Positions 36,131 through 48,545 of a DNA stretch of 64,000 nucleotides are shown one piece after another. The position numbers were made by a program, and so were the translations under genes. Positions within the stretch are counted from its first letter, which is position 1. Every line of letters begins with the position of its first letter. Below the pieces are notes generated by a model. That model had not been told where the DNA came from, made no database searches, and saw only the letters and a list, made by a program, of their open reading frames with translations. Origin of the DNA: Raphanus sativus (taxonomy: Eukaryota; Streptophyta; Magnoliopsida; Brassicales; Brassicaceae); the NCBI RefSeq assembly GCF_000801105.2, contig NC_079515.1, positions 19,553,407 to 19,617,406 on the forward strand. Reading direction: 5' to 3'.

Positions 36131-37161
36131 ATGTCTAAATTGGCAAATCTCGACTTCCCTGCTTTGAAAAGCAATGGTGAAAATTTCCTTGATTGGGCAC
36201 TTGATGCAAGGATCATGCTACGATCAAAGGGACTTGGTGATACGATCATAAGTGACAATAAGTCCAGTGATAAAGATCGATACAATGCTATTTACATAAT
36301 ACGCCATCATCTCCAAGAGAGTTTGAAAACCCAGTACAGAACCATGGAAAATCCATTGGACCTTTGGAACGCTTTACAGCGACGTTATGACCACCAGAAA
36401 ACGGTGATGCTTCCAAGGGCTCAATATGACTGGAAACACTTGAGGTTCCAGGACTATAAAACAGTCGACGAGTACAACTCTGTCCTGTTTAAAATTGTTT
36501 CCATGATGGAATTATGTGGTGAAAAAATTACTGAGCTCGAGATGCTTAATAAGACTTTCTCGACGATGCATTCCAGTAACATGGTATTGCAACAGCAATA
36601 CAGAGAAAGAAAATTCACCACATACACTGAGTTGATCGAATGTCTTTTGTTGAAGCCAATAATGAACTGTTAATGAAAAACAGTGAGATGAGGCCTCCGG
36701 GAACGGCTCCATTACCTGACATCTCTAAACTTGCTATAGAGCAAAAGAAAGAGAGTAACCTCGTCCACCATAATAACCAACCCGGCTCATTCCGTGGTAG
36801 AGGTAGGGGACGAGGTGGCACGTTTAACGCACACAGGCGAGGACGTGGTCGCGGGAACACACCAGGCTTCAGCCGTGGTCGTGGTCGTGGCCGTAGTGTG
36901 TCGTTTAAACCTCAGATCAAGACTGATCTATGCCATCGTTGTGGTATGGGGAACCATTGGGCAAAGAACTGCCGTACTCCTAAGCACCTATGTGAACTTT
37001 ATATCAAAAGTCTAACAGAGAAACCGGAAGCTCATATGGTTCGAGACTCAGGATATGAAGGAGATGATGACGAAGAGGACACAGAATATGTCCAGAACAA
37101 AGAGGAAGGATCAAACCAAGATACCGAGATGGAGTTTCAGACTTCAGACATTCTGAAATAA
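36131..37161 (+). pseudogene. Copia gag with one frameshift
   Basis: ATG 36131 follows the long leader and gives MSKLANLDFPALKSNGENF, with the gag core blocks LDWALDARIML, LWNALQRRYDHQ and YDWKHLRFQDYKTVDEY. At about 36640-36660 the frame shifts by one base; the second frame (to 37161) continues EANNELLMKNSE, an Arg/Gly-rich GRGRGRGG region and one zinc knuckle CHRCGMGNHWAKNC near 36932-36975. An acidic tail follows. Gag packages element RNA. Only the frame break prevents a full product. Confidence 0.88.
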
Positions 37162-37591
37162 GGAATTAAAATTCCATAGTTTTTTTTATTTTCCCCCGGT
37201 TTTGGTGTTTTCTTATTTTTTTTTATGTTTGGTTTTGGTGTTAAACATTATATTATGCATTAATAATTTTTTTTTATTATATATATATTCATACGCCTCA
37301 AATAATAATCGTAAAAAAAAAAATATATATAATAGTAAAAAAAAAAAAAAAATATATATATAATATATATATATATAATCGTATATTAATAAAAAAAATT
37401 AATAAACAAATATATATATATACATAATCGTAAAAAAAAATAAAAAAAAAAATATATATATAAACCGATTAAATATCAAACAATTATTCTTCAGAATTTT
37501 AAATATATATTAAGCATATACGAAAAAAAAATCAATATATATTTATACCATACATAAAATTATTATTAATTATATGTATTGTTTTTGAAGA
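37162..37591. other. AT-rich low-complexity gap between gag and pol
   Basis: About 430 bp of poly(A), (TA)n and T-runs (for example 37312-37380) separate the gag stop from the protease start. Copia elements normally have one continuous ORF, so this is either an insertion or a degraded linker. Confidence 0.8.
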
Positions 37592-40500
37592 ATGAAAAGT
37601 GGAATGGACTCATTTGTGGTAGACAGTGGCACCAGCCATACCATCCTGAGAGACAAACGATACTTCATAAACCTGATTAATAAAACAGCCGATATCACAA
37701 CCATAGCTGGTACAACTAATCTAATCGAAGGCTGCGGCCAAGCATGCATTTTATTGCCTAATGGTACACATCTAGAGATAGATGATGCATTGTACTCACC
37801 TAGCTCTAATAGGAGCTTGTTAAGTTTCAAAGACATAAGACTCAATGGTTTTCATATTGAAACCAAGGGTGAAGGAAATAAAGAATTTCTTCAGATTTAT
37901 AATATCACCCAAGGCAATAAAAGAGTCCTTGAGACTATACCAGCATGTGGGACTGGACTTTACTATGTTAAGACTAGTCTGGTTGAGGCTAATGCCGTGA
38001 TGAACAAAGAACTCAAAGAAGAGTTCACTCTTTGGCATGATAGGTTGGGTCACCCCGGATCAGTGATGATGAGAAAAATCGTAACAAATTCAAATGGCCA
38101 CAATTGGAAAAATAAAAGAGTTATTCCTAAATACCTCACATGTGAAGCATGTTCACAAGGGAAATTAATCACTAGGCCATCACCAGCCAAAGTGAATAAG
38201 GAAATGATAAATTTTCTGGAAAGAATACAAGTTGATATTTGTGGACCGATACACCCACCCTGTGGGACTTTCAGATATTTTATGGTCTTAATTGATGCAT
38301 CTACAAGATGGTCACACGTTTGTCTCTTATCAACTCGTAATCTAGCACTTGCGAGGTTGCTGGCTCAGATTATAAGACTTAGAGCACACTTTCCAGATTT
38401 TCCTTTAAAGACTATACGTCTTGACAATGCTAGTGAATTCACTTCCCAGGCTTTTAATGACTACTGTATGTCCATGGGGGTAAGTGTGGAACATTCTGTA
38501 GCACATGTCCATACTCAGAATGGTCTGGCTGAATCTTTTATAAAGAGAATTCAGTGGATTGCCCGACCACTTTTAATGAATACCAAACTCCCAATATCAG
38601 CTTGGGGACATGCTGTACTACATGCAGCCGAGTTAATTAGACTCAGGCCATCAAGTGAACATAAATACTCGCCATCCCAACTAATTACGGGTCATGAGCC
38701 AGATATTTCCCATTTAAGAGTTTTTGGATGTGCAGTCCAAGTGCCTATAGCACCACCACAGAGAACAAAGATGGGACCTCAAAGGAGGATGGGAGTATAT
38801 GTTGGATATGATTCCCCCACTATTATTAAATACCTAGAGCCAACAACTGGTGATTTGTTTAAGGCCAGGTTTGCGGATTGTCATTTTGATGAATCTAAGT
38901 ATCCAGCATTAGGGGGATATTTTGGTAAGCTGGAAAAAGATATAAAATGGAATCAAACATCCTTAACATGGCAGGATCCTCGGACTAGAGATTGTGATCT
39001 AGAAGTCCAGAAAATAATACATTTGCAAGAGCTAGCTAATAAATTGCCAGATTCCTTTGCTGACCCAAATAGAGTAACCAAGTCATATATACCAGCTGCC
39101 AATGCACCAATAAGACTTGATGTCCATGAGGGACATAATCAAGCTGCTACTACGTCTAAACCACAGTTAAAACGTGGTAGACCATCAGGTTCCAAAGACA
39201 AAGAAGTTCGGAAAAGAAAAGGTGCAAAGAAATCCGAATCCTTTGAAACCCTAGACATGGAAAATGGAACTCATGTACCATCAAAAGAAACTTGGGACGC
39301 CAAGGATCAAGGTACTGAGGTTCCTGACAATAATGAGATCTCAATAAATTATGTCATGTCTGGAAGGGAATGGAACAGAAAACATGTCGACATGGATGAT
39401 ATATTTGCATACAATGTAGCACTTGAATTGATGGAAAATGAGGATCTAGAACCCACATCTATATATGAATGCATGCAACGACCAGATTGGTTAAAATGGA
39501 AAGAAGCCATTAATGTGGAGTTAGAATCATTGAAAAAGAGAGGTGTATTTGGACTGATCATCCGGACACCCCATGATATAAAACCAGTGGGATACAAATG
39601 GGTTTTTGTGAGAAAAAGAAATGAGAAAGGTGAAGTTGTGAGATACAAAGCACGACTTGTTGCACAAGGATTCTCACAAAGACCAGGAATAGATTATGAG
39701 GAAACTTATTCCCCTGTGGTGGATGCTACGACCTTGAGATTTTTAATAAGTCTGGCTATAAGAGAAGGTCTAGATATGCGGTTAATGGATGTTGTAACTG
39801 CCTACTTGTATGGTCCACTGGATAATGAGATATACATGAAAATTCCAGATGGTATTGAAATGAAAAACAAAGAGAGTTCTCGAGAACAACATTGTATCAA
39901 ATTGAACAAGTCTCTTTATGGATTAAAGCAATCGGGTCGAATGTGGTACAATAGACTATCTGAATATCTCCTGAAAGAAGGATACAAAAATGACCAGGTT
40001 TGCCCATGTATTTTCATAAAGAAGTTCAATAAGGGTTTTGTAATCATTGCAGTATATGTAGATGATTTAAATATCCTAGGAACATCTGGAGAAATTTCCC
40101 AAACTGTTGAATATCTCAAGAAAGAATTCGAGATGAAAGATCTCGGGAAAACAAAGTTTTGTTTGGGTTTACAATTTGAGTATGTAAAAGATGGAATCCT
40201 TGTGCATCAAGAAACATATACAGAAAAGATACTCAAGAAATTTAATATGGACAAATCTCACCCATTAAACAGTCCCATGGTCGTGAGAAGCCTTGGTCCG
40301 GACACGGATCCATTTGGTCCAAAGAGGGACGATGAAGAGATCCTTGGTCCAGAGGTGCCATATCTCAGTGCCATAGGAGCTCTGATGTACTTAGCTGGCC
40401 ATACACGACCAGACATCAGTTTTGCTGTGAACTTACTATCTAGGTTCAGCTCATGTCCGACCCAAAGGCACTGGAATGGGATAAAACATGTACTTCGTTA

Positions 40501-41051
40501 TTTACAAGGAACGAAAGATTTGGGTCTTATGTTTACTAACCAATCTAAGGAAGGTTTAGTTGGTTTTGCTGATGCAGGTTACCTATCTGATCCACATTGT
40601 GGTAGATCTCAGACTGGATATGTCACATGGAGGGACAGCAATATCTTGGCGGTCCATGAAACAGACCATGGCGGCTACATCCTCAAATCATGCAGAAATA
40701 TTGGCGATGCATGAGGCTAGTCGAGAGAGTGTATGGTTGAGATCTATGACACAACACATCAGTACCACTTGTGGTATAACCAAAGGAAAGGATCCACCTA
40801 CCATCCTATACGAAGATAACACAGCCTGCATTGCTCAGCTTAAAGATGGATACATCAAAGGAGACCGGACGAAGCACATTCTTCCAAAGTTCTTCTTTAC
40901 CCACGAGCTCCAGAAGGCAGGAGAGGTCCAAGTGCTACAAGTCAGTTCAAGTGAGAATTCAGCCGATCTCTTCACCAAGTCCTTAGCCACATCAGTGTTC
41001 AAGAAGCTCGTGCACCAGATAGGCATGCGTCGACTGAAGGATCTTCAGTGA
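37592..41051 (+). pseudogene. Copia pol (protease, integrase, RT, RNase H) with a late frameshift
   Basis: The frame 37592-40714 encodes an aspartic protease with VVDSGTSHTI (Asp about residue 11), the pre-integrase zinc region LWHDRLGHPG (about 147), integrase core with DICGP and RLDNASEF (about 215 and 276), and RT with KARLVAQGFSQRPGIDYEET and YVDDLNIL (about 690 and 822). RNase H begins TRPDISFAVNLLSRF (about 938). At about 40620-40640 a small deletion shifts the frame; the RNase H end (TAISWRSMKQT, ATSSNHAEI, LYEDNTACI, DRTKHI) continues to 41051. All RT catalytic residues are present. The disruption probably post-dates insertion, as the LTRs are nearly identical. Confidence 0.92.
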
Positions 41052-41195
41052 TGCATTCATCAGGGGGAGTTCATGTGTTGTACTCTTTTTCCTTATCCAT
41101 GGTTTTGTCCCATTGGGTTTTCCTGGAAAGGTTTTAATGAGGCAACATCAAAAGCATGAATGAACCCTGAACCGGATGTGTCGATCAAGGGGGAG

Positions 41196-41350
41196 TGTTA
41201 TATACTGATATTATGCTCGACATATCTTATTTGTACTTATCTTATTGTTGCCTCTTATACTTATCTTATTGAGAAGATAAGTACATGTATCAAGTATATA
41301 TACTTGATACTTGATCAGTAATAAAACTACGCTTTCCATAGTATCAAACA
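41196..41350 (+). repeat. Copia 3' LTR (155 bp)
   Basis: Identical to the 5' LTR except for an A for C after TGTATCA and a G for A in GATCAGTAA. Preceded directly by the purine tract. Confidence 0.95.
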
Positions 41351-41475
41351 AGATAAGCTTTGAAGACTAATTGTCTGGAAAAGCTATGAGATACTAGATT
41401 TTGTTTTTCAAAAAATATTTTAATTTTGGTTTAAGTTTCTTACCTACTTAAAATTTCGAAAAAAAAATCTTACGA
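41351..41475. repeat. Right arm (outer part) of the interrupted inverted repeat
   Basis: AAGCTTTGAAGAC, TGTCTGGAAAAGCTATGAG and AAGTTTCTTACCTACTT are the reverse complement of 33600-33750; the inner part of this arm is at 34874-34915. The copia element separates the two pieces. Confidence 0.7.
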
Positions 41476-41704
41476 TTTGTTTATCACACACAAAATTTTC
41501 TATTGTTCTTACCTTTCCATTTTGAATTCAAAATAAACTGGCAAGAAAATGATTTTTATAAATTTTATTTTTTTATTAGTTTAATCCATTTTTGAATTCC
41601 GCACATTTTCATGTAAAATAAAAAGAATCAATTATTCTTAAAATGAAAAAAACATATCAGAATTCACCAATATTATAATCGATAAAATAATAAACTAACT
41701 TCAG

Positions 41705-42950
41705 CTAATCTGATTTTGTATTGAGCATTGATCTTTTCACAATTTTGTATCTCATCATCTTGAGTATTTTGTAAAACCAGAAAGCGCTCACGAGTTGTAA
41801 TCCCAACGCCATTGCCTAAAAATAAGAAAATAAATAATCAAATAATTTTATGTTTCAATTGAAATTTGTTGTGATATATGATGAGATTAATCAGCATAAT
41901 GCGGATAGTTTCTTAACAATATCTTAATTTCAATAAGAATATAGTGGCGTTCAAATTTGTTTTATATATTTATAGAAATTACTCCCTCTGTTTCATAATA
42001 AGTGTCACTCTGAGCTCATTTTCTTGTTACACAAAGAGTGTCACTTTCCAATGTAAATTATACTAACTTTCAGCTGGAAATTAATTGCAAACTGCATTGA
42101 TTTTATAAATAATTTTATTTATCTAAAATACTATTGGTCAAAAGGGTATAATTAACTACAACTTACATATATTTCAACAACTTTCTTAATCTGTGTGAAA
42201 AATGTCACAACGACACTCTTTAAGAAACGGAGGGAGTATCATACGGAGAAATTTAAGAAACAATAAAAAGTCAAAACCCAAAAGAAAATCGTTATGCATG
42301 ATCATAGAGCATATTAACTTACCTTGATGAGGAAGGGATTATCAGCAGTTATCGTGACGTAAACAAGGTAAGGTCCACCCACTATTCTCGCGAGTGAGAA
42401 GATTGTTGCAAAACACACCTACATACCATTTATTACTAATTAGTTGACTTTCCTCATATACACATCTCATTGAGAACAATATAAATTATTTTATTAAAGC
42501 TAACAAGATTTGACAAATGAAGTATGTTTACGTGTTGGTTTTAATTTTTGATAGTTATATTTCTAAAACGATATTTTAATTTGATCAACCTTATAATAGA
42601 TTAGAAACATGGAACCTACAAAAGAATTCAAAGACTTCCTGGTTTCTAACTCATCTAAAGCGATAGTTAAAAACCATTTTTACCACATACTGAATCATGA
42701 CAATAGTAATTCTAATTCATTAGATTTATCATGTATGCTAAAACTCACATCGGCGGCAAGATTGAGATCGGTGTCTCTGTAACCAATTTCTTTAAGAATC
42801 TCCCTGAGGTGAAGGAATGGACTTGAGATCTCTGTAATCCAAATTGCTGCAACCATCTCAGATGCGCACTTAATTCCACCAAAAATTTACAACAAGAAAA
42901 ATACAAAAATATTTCAGTCTTTCTTTAAAACTCAACTTGACCTAAGAATT

Positions 42951-43009
<59 letters not shown>

Positions 43010-43379
43010 CCTTTCGGTAGCAAAGCCCAGCTACAAAACCAAGAATGCAGACAGAATGATGAACGGCATTATCAATGCTTAGGACTTGATCAAAGTGACT
43101 ACAAATGAGATCGTAGATCATGTAAGACAAAGAAAACGCAATCGTTTCCATCTGCTGGAGAGATGACGTGGAAGCGATGGGATAAACTGGACAAGACCAA
43201 TCTTGAATCGTAAGAGTTGCTAAAACGACCGCGACTGTGGCGTGAAGGGTCGAGACAATACGAGTGCTGAAGTCGAAGGAGTAGTTTGAGAAGATTCGTC
43301 GCACGAGGATGAAAATCAAACCCCATGAGATAACTCCAATCACTGTTATGTTAATCACTCTTATGTATTCTTCCTCCAT
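41705..43379 (-). CDS. TLC (TRAM/LAG1/CLN8) domain membrane protein (231 aa, 4 exons)
   Basis: Reverse-strand exons 43379-43011, 42868-42749, 42418-42323 and 41815-41705 have GT-AG borders and join in frame to 231 residues. The protein is hydrophobic throughout with about five to six membrane segments: VIGVISWGLIFILV, VAVVLATLTI, ETIAFSLSYMIYDLI, HHSVCILGFVAGL, CFATIFSLARIVGGPYLVY and ALGLQLVSAFWFYKIL. The TLC pattern S-T-L-H-A near residue 45, D...HH in the middle and SSPFLHLREIL are kept. TLC proteins of this small type are ER/endomembrane proteins linked to lipid sensing or metabolism; no reaction is assigned. The C-terminus is basic (MMRYKIVKRS). I recall At1g35170 and At1g35180 as Arabidopsis relatives next to the 14-3-3 phi gene. 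Intron 3 holds a Stowaway MITE and intron 1 begins with an (AT)n tract. Confidence 0.87.
41982..42236. mobile_element. Stowaway MITE in TLC intron 3 (255 bp)
   Basis: CTCCCTCTGTTTCATAATAAG at the left and AAGAAACGGAGGGAG at the right, with TA at both sides (41980-41981 and 42237-42238). It makes up half of the intron and leaves both splice sites untouched. Confidence 0.9.
42955..43007. repeat. (AT)n microsatellite at the start of TLC intron 1
   Basis: About 25 AT units lie directly inside the donor site of intron 1 (reading GTAATATATAT on the gene strand). Confidence 0.95.
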
Positions 43380-46102
43380 TGATCTCTTTTCTTGTAATTT
43401 CCTTCTTCTTTTTTTGTTTCCCAGACAAGAAGCGTGTTTTTCTAAGAATTTTTTATTGTCGTTTTTTTTTGGTTTGAACTTTTGGGTTATTAATAGACAG
43501 ATGTTATAGTTTGGTGTTTGTTAGTTGGATTATTCAATGAAGTGGGTCCAATACATTTATCTTTTTCTTGTTTCTTCAAGTAAAATTAATTGTTCCGATA
43601 AAATTCGACCCAAAGAGTTAGGAAGGTAGTCCGTTAGCTCCCAACCAGCTGAGTTATTGGATCAACATTTATTCATGTACGTCCTCACCATGATATAGCA
43701 CTTAACTGTTCTCGAGAAATGGACCAAAAACTTGACAACTATGACAAATTCCACGTTTTATTGGTATACACATATTTAACTGTTTTGACTTGAGATAATT
43801 ACATTTGCAAGGAAATTAGCGTTTAATTGCTAGTATATAAAGCCAGATCATGAAAACAAAAAGATTGAAAAATCTTTTATAAAATAACACAGTTTAGACG
43901 AGAGTCTGACATATAATCATCTTCTTTAGCTTTTTTTTTTTGGTAAACTCATCTTCTTCTTCTTCTTTTGCCTTGATTCAATATTATGAGGAATGTGAGA
44001 AAATAATATGAAATACATTCTTTATATACTAAAACACAAGTCGACCAATAAAATTTATGCTTCAAAATTAATTAGAGAAAAAATAAATGCATCACTAATA
44101 CAGTTTTTTTTTTCTAAATTGCACACGATATTCTCCCTTTTCACTTCATTATAAAACCACGATATCCACCAATTCGATATAAACTGTTTTTTCAGTTATA
44201 GCATAAATTCAATTCATAAACAAATTTCTAAACAAAACTAAAATTTTCAGTTATAACATAAAGTTAAAACATCTCTTTTACAATCTCCAGTTGTTCAAAG
44301 AAACTGAACAAGTGATCCTTCATCTCTCATAAATTTTCAATTTTGATTTTGATAGGTTTCTTCATATCTTTTTTTAATCAAATCGAAAATTTGGTGGTTT
44401 ATTTTCTAGTTTAATATAAGTTTTTTCTTATTCTGTGATATGATGTTGATAAGAGAAAATATAAATCAACTTAGAGCAAAGTTTAAACTATAGTAAAAGA
44501 GGTCCAAGTTATAGTTATTGTATTGCTAATATAATTGTATATATACAATCGGTCTATTTTAAATTTTAATAGAAAATAATTTGTTTGATTAACATATAAT
44601 AGAGTAGATTGTTGGTTTAATTTAAGTTGTCCGGTTTTCATTTAATTTTTCGTGTAATATAATTAGTTGTAACACTCTAACAAACTTAAAACAGTTCAAA
44701 AGTTAAATGATAACTTCAATGGTAGATAAATTTAGGACTCTATTTTAATAGAGTAGATTATATTTTCCTATTTATTAAACTATTTCCTAAATCATATTTA
44801 GCTTAATTTTGTGTTTAATATATTTCCTAAAACAAATTAGTTAATTTTTAGGAATACTCAAATTTAAAATCAATTTAAACAATATTAAACTTGGATAATG
44901 TTACCATTAATTATTTTGAACAAATTCAAATTTAAATTTTGATATTAAAAATATTTTAATATTCCTAAAAGTATATGCTAAACTCACCATTAATTATTTA
45001 GAACAATAAAATATATATATATATATATGCTAAGATTTAAATATCTTTAAACTACTTATAGAACAATTTGAAATATTTTTAACTGAATATTATTTTTAAT
45101 ATAATTAAATTTCACCTAAGATTATATATATTTTTAAGATTTCTAAAATATATGTTTAACCATTTCGGTTACAATTAATTATTTTCAACAAAAAAATAAT
45201 ACTAAAATTTAAATATCTTTGAATAATTTGTAAATGTTTAATGTTTATAACCAAATAATCATTTTTAACGTATCTAAATCTCACCATATGTTTCATATCT
45301 GATCAAAATATGTAAATTCTTATTACATTTGGAAAAAAATTCATGTTAAAAGAAATATTACTCAAAAATATCAATAGGTCAATATTAATTTGTTAAAAGT
45401 TTAGTAGTGGGCACAGATCACTATTTTTTACAACACATAAACTATTTGAGTGTTTTGTTTATAGAAATTTTAAAATATGATAAATATCTAAAATATAAAC
45501 CAATAAACATATAAATAATATTTATTTATATATAAAATAAAAATTAGTATCCGATCGGGTGCACGGATCAAGATCTAGTTATTATTATTTTCCGATAAAA
45601 ATCTACCTTTTATTTTCTTTTTATTTGACAAAATATTACAAAAAAATAACGATGAGAAATAGATCTAAGAGAATATTATATTTTTAGTTTGAACAGTGGC
45701 ACTGTTGTAATATTATTCAAAAACTAAGGAAATCTCAAAAAAGTAAATTGTGTCTTAATAGTATAGGAGATGCTTATTGAATTGAGAATTTGAAAGAATT
45801 TCATTTTTTATTGAAATCCCACGTTATTGAATTTAGTATTTATAAAAACACCACTAAATCCAAGGTTATTGGATTGGTTATTCATACAAATTCCGTAAAA
45901 TCCTCCTTTATTGGAAAATAAGGATTTCATAAATGGATTTTATCAAAAGTTCTTCGAGATGGTTTGAGAAGTAATTTGTAGTGAAAATTCAACCGTGAAA
46001 AATATCACATAATGAGATGGTTTTTGAAAAAACAGAATGTTCCGTTAAACAAAGTCAACAAAAATGAGTTAGTTTGAAAATAGTTTCGAAAAAGTTATAA
46101 AT
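43380..46102. other. AT-rich intergenic region, upstream of TLC
   Basis: The first 100-200 bases are the TLC promoter side. The rest is strongly AT-rich with no coding signal. Short TTATTGAAT/ATTGGA words at 45770-45930 occur in both orientations and may be part of an unrecognised MITE, but no ends were found. Confidence 0.5.
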
Positions 46103-46296
46103 ACAGTATAACCTGTTTAAATTAATAATCTATAAATTAATATATACTAAAAATCTCTATAAAATAATATTATTTTCTAGTCCTAAATTGAATTTTTGGT
46201 TCAATTAATATATCAATAAATTAATAATCTCTATAAATTAATAAAAAATTATAATTTTGGTGTAGTCCTAACATTATTAATTTATAGAGGTTTTTA
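46103..46296. mobile_element. Probable MITE with AATTAATAATCT/TATAAATTAATA inverted words
   Basis: CAGTATAACCTGTTTAAATT at the left faces AATTTATAGAGGTTTTTA at the right, and several TCTATAAATTAATA copies occur between. The palindromic, AT-rich form is like dispersed Brassicaceae MITEs. No clear target duplication; class unknown. Confidence 0.45.
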
Positions 46297-46745
46297 GAAA
46301 CAAAAATAAAAATGACGAAAGATTTGTATTCATGATATATATATGAGATCTAGATTATTGTATCCAAATAAATGTGTGAAATTAGAAGAAAACACGAGAT
46401 GAATTCCAAAAAATCATCAAAACTCAATAATATGAAAATAAGATTTATAGATTTACACAATCTAAGGAAAAGACAATATAAAACAACATAAGAATGAAAA
46501 CATAGCTGTCAAGCCTTGGTCTGTCGTTGCCACTCCTCGTTTTTGCCATCTCCGTGGCCATGACCAGATCCAGGTCATGAGTCATTTATTCTTCGTTGTT
46601 TTTTCTTCTCGTTCTTCAGATCTCTTCTCTTCTCTTCATCTCTTTTAAATTTATAACTCGTTCATCTCCAATTCTTATAATGCAGTTCAGTTCTCTTCTC
46701 TTGATTCTATATTACTTTTTGTTGGAGTAGGATTGATTAGCTTCC
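46297..46745. other. Non-coding spacer
   Basis: No gene recognised. Contains a TCTTCTC-rich stretch at 46605-46650. Confidence 0.45.
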
Positions 46746-47095
46746 TTAATCTTTGTTAAGTTGGGACATATGAAAAACATTGTGAAATGCTTTCATGTTT
46801 TCCAACAAGTCTAACTTGTATACTACTGCCTTAACCTTAGAAACAATTTGTAACGGCCCAATATAATTCGGATCAAACTTCCCTCTTTTTGAAGTCCTTG
46901 GCCTATCCCTAAAAGTTATGGTATTGTAACGGCCCAATCTGCTCTCTAGTCTTCTTTTAATATTGCTGGCCCTAAAAGGTTACCTTCTCCTACTTGAGTC
47001 CAACAAAGAGGCATTCAACGTGGTCGACCATAAAGTGGCTCATTTTGTGACGTATCAATACTAGTCTGAAAACTGTCGTATGCAAAATCTACCAA
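46746..47095 (-). pseudogene. Ty3/gypsy integrase C-terminal relic
   Basis: The reverse strand reads SFQTSIDTSQNEPLYGRP, then a stop and [11 protein letters not shown], followed after an internal deletion by RTSKRGKFDPNYIGPLQIV and AFHNVFHMSQL. These match the same blocks in the gypsy pol at 2300-2740 ([50 protein letters not shown]). It is a short, broken fragment with no LTR nearby. Confidence 0.8.
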
Positions 47096-47790
47096 AGGTG
47101 TAGAGAAGGTGTAGAAAAGAAAGATACAATTATCAAAGGAAGATACAATTATCAGGTGTAGAAAAAGAAGTCGGTCAACAATCACCCCAATCTATGATAC
47201 AATTATCAAAGGTGTAGAAAAGGAAGTCGGTAAAGAGAAAAGGAAAGACTTAGCTGATTGCCTTTTTATACAAAGGGAAGTCAGTTTGCTGAAAACTACA
47301 AAAGCGTTCAGAAGAATCACCCCACGGACCTACAAAAGCGAATCACCCAATCTAAGATATAAATTCAACCTAATCTTTCTTTTCCAAGTATAATCATCCT
47401 AAAAGATACCCGTAACAGAAATATATAAATTCTACAAACCAAAAATTTCCCAGTCTGTCCATATGCCAGTATCATGAACGAGTACGCTGATGTGTCACGT
47501 GCAGAGAACTTTTCAGCAAAACTCTACATAAATATGTTCACACTATATTATTTTACGTTTTTAATATAAAACGTACATGCACGGTTCAATGGGTTATATA
47601 AAATTCTATATAGAAAGTCAATTTACAAAAAAAATCACTATTGTCTAGGCTTATTTTATTTTTACTTAATTTATTTTAATAGAATATCATATTTCATGCG
47701 TTATTTTAAATAAAATGTCTTTTAATGTTAATTACGGTATCTTTATATATTTATCAACCACATTTATATATTTTTATATACACATACATG
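47096..47790. other. Non-coding spacer with short reiterated words
   Basis: GGTGTAGAAAAGGAAGTCGGT, GATACAATTATCAAAGG and AATCACCC(C)AATCTA recur two to three times in 47096-47360, probably a local duplication within degraded retroelement sequence. The remainder is AT-rich. Confidence 0.5.
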
Positions 47791-48317
47791 TAAGAGTGGC
47801 CACAAATCGGATACCCGAGATTTTGGAGGTATTCGTGATGCAATATGTTTCGTCTGGATAGTCAGTTATCAAATTCGATTTTATTCGTAGCCATCTGGAT
47901 ATGCGGTGTCCCGGATATCCGAAAAATTAGATTTTTAACCGGTTTCGATCCGTAAAAATAAATAAAATCTAAAATAATTAAATTTTATTACAAAACTAAA
48001 AAAACTTATTTACTTTTTTGAATACTAATAACTAATTTAATAAATTTGTAAATAAAAATGTTGTAAAACTTATATAGAATATATTACTTATATAACTTAT
48101 ATATATAATTCACTAAATATATGTATATATAAGCATATAATAGATCGGATCGAATATCTGTTTTTTTAATATTAGTATTTATGATTTGCTTATTTTTAAT
48201 GACTATTGCATATTAGTATTTGTTTTTCTTCGTAGAGTTACAATATCCAGATTTTTTGTTCAAATTGAAAAGTATAACGAATCAAATCAAAATTTACAGA
48301 TATTTTTCACAGCCCTA
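47791..48317. mobile_element. Non-autonomous hAT-like element (527 bp)
   Basis: The ends TAAGAGTGGCCACA and (reversed) TAGGGCTGTGAAAA are hAT-like inverted repeats, with an 8-bp direct repeat CATACATG at 47783-47790 and 48318-48325. The interior has GGATATCCGAAAA and CGGATCGAATATC words like the 6031-6670 element. Non-coding. Confidence 0.78.
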
Positions 48318-48325
48318 CATACATG

Positions 48326-48545
48326 CAGGGGCAAAGTGAAAAAGAATTTTCAATGGGTGCATATCTGATACAAAATAAAATATTATGCCTACAGGACCTT
48401 CGAACTTGCAATGTCGTGGGTGCACAAGGGTGTAGTAACCATCTTTCCTAGCTAGTTTTGATAGTATTTCACATCCTAAATACATAATATCAAGAAATTT
48501 ATGGGTGTACGTGCACCCTCTCTTCATGCTCTGGCTTCGCTACTA
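48326..48545. mobile_element. Second hAT-like MITE at the same target (220 bp)
   Basis: It starts CAGGGGCAAAGTGAAA and ends, reversed, TAGTAGCGAAGCCAGAG, with GGGTGCA/TGCACCC words inside. It shares CATACATG with its left neighbour (48318-48325) and has another copy at 48546-48553. Confidence 0.65.

Larger units (their letters stand above)
34916..41350 (+). mobile_element. Ty1/copia retrotransposon, complete structure, young insertion
   Basis: Two 155-bp LTRs (34916-35070 and 41196-41350) and a perfect AGATA target duplication (34911-34915 and 41351-41355) bound 6435 bp. Order: LTR, 1.06-kb leader, gag, AT-rich gap, protease-integrase-RT-RNase H, purine tract AAGGGGGAG (41187-41195), LTR. 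This order (integrase before RT) defines copia. The LTRs differ at two positions only. gag and pol each carry a frameshift, so the copy cannot make intact proteins by itself. It lies in one arm of an older inverted repeat. Confidence 0.95.
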
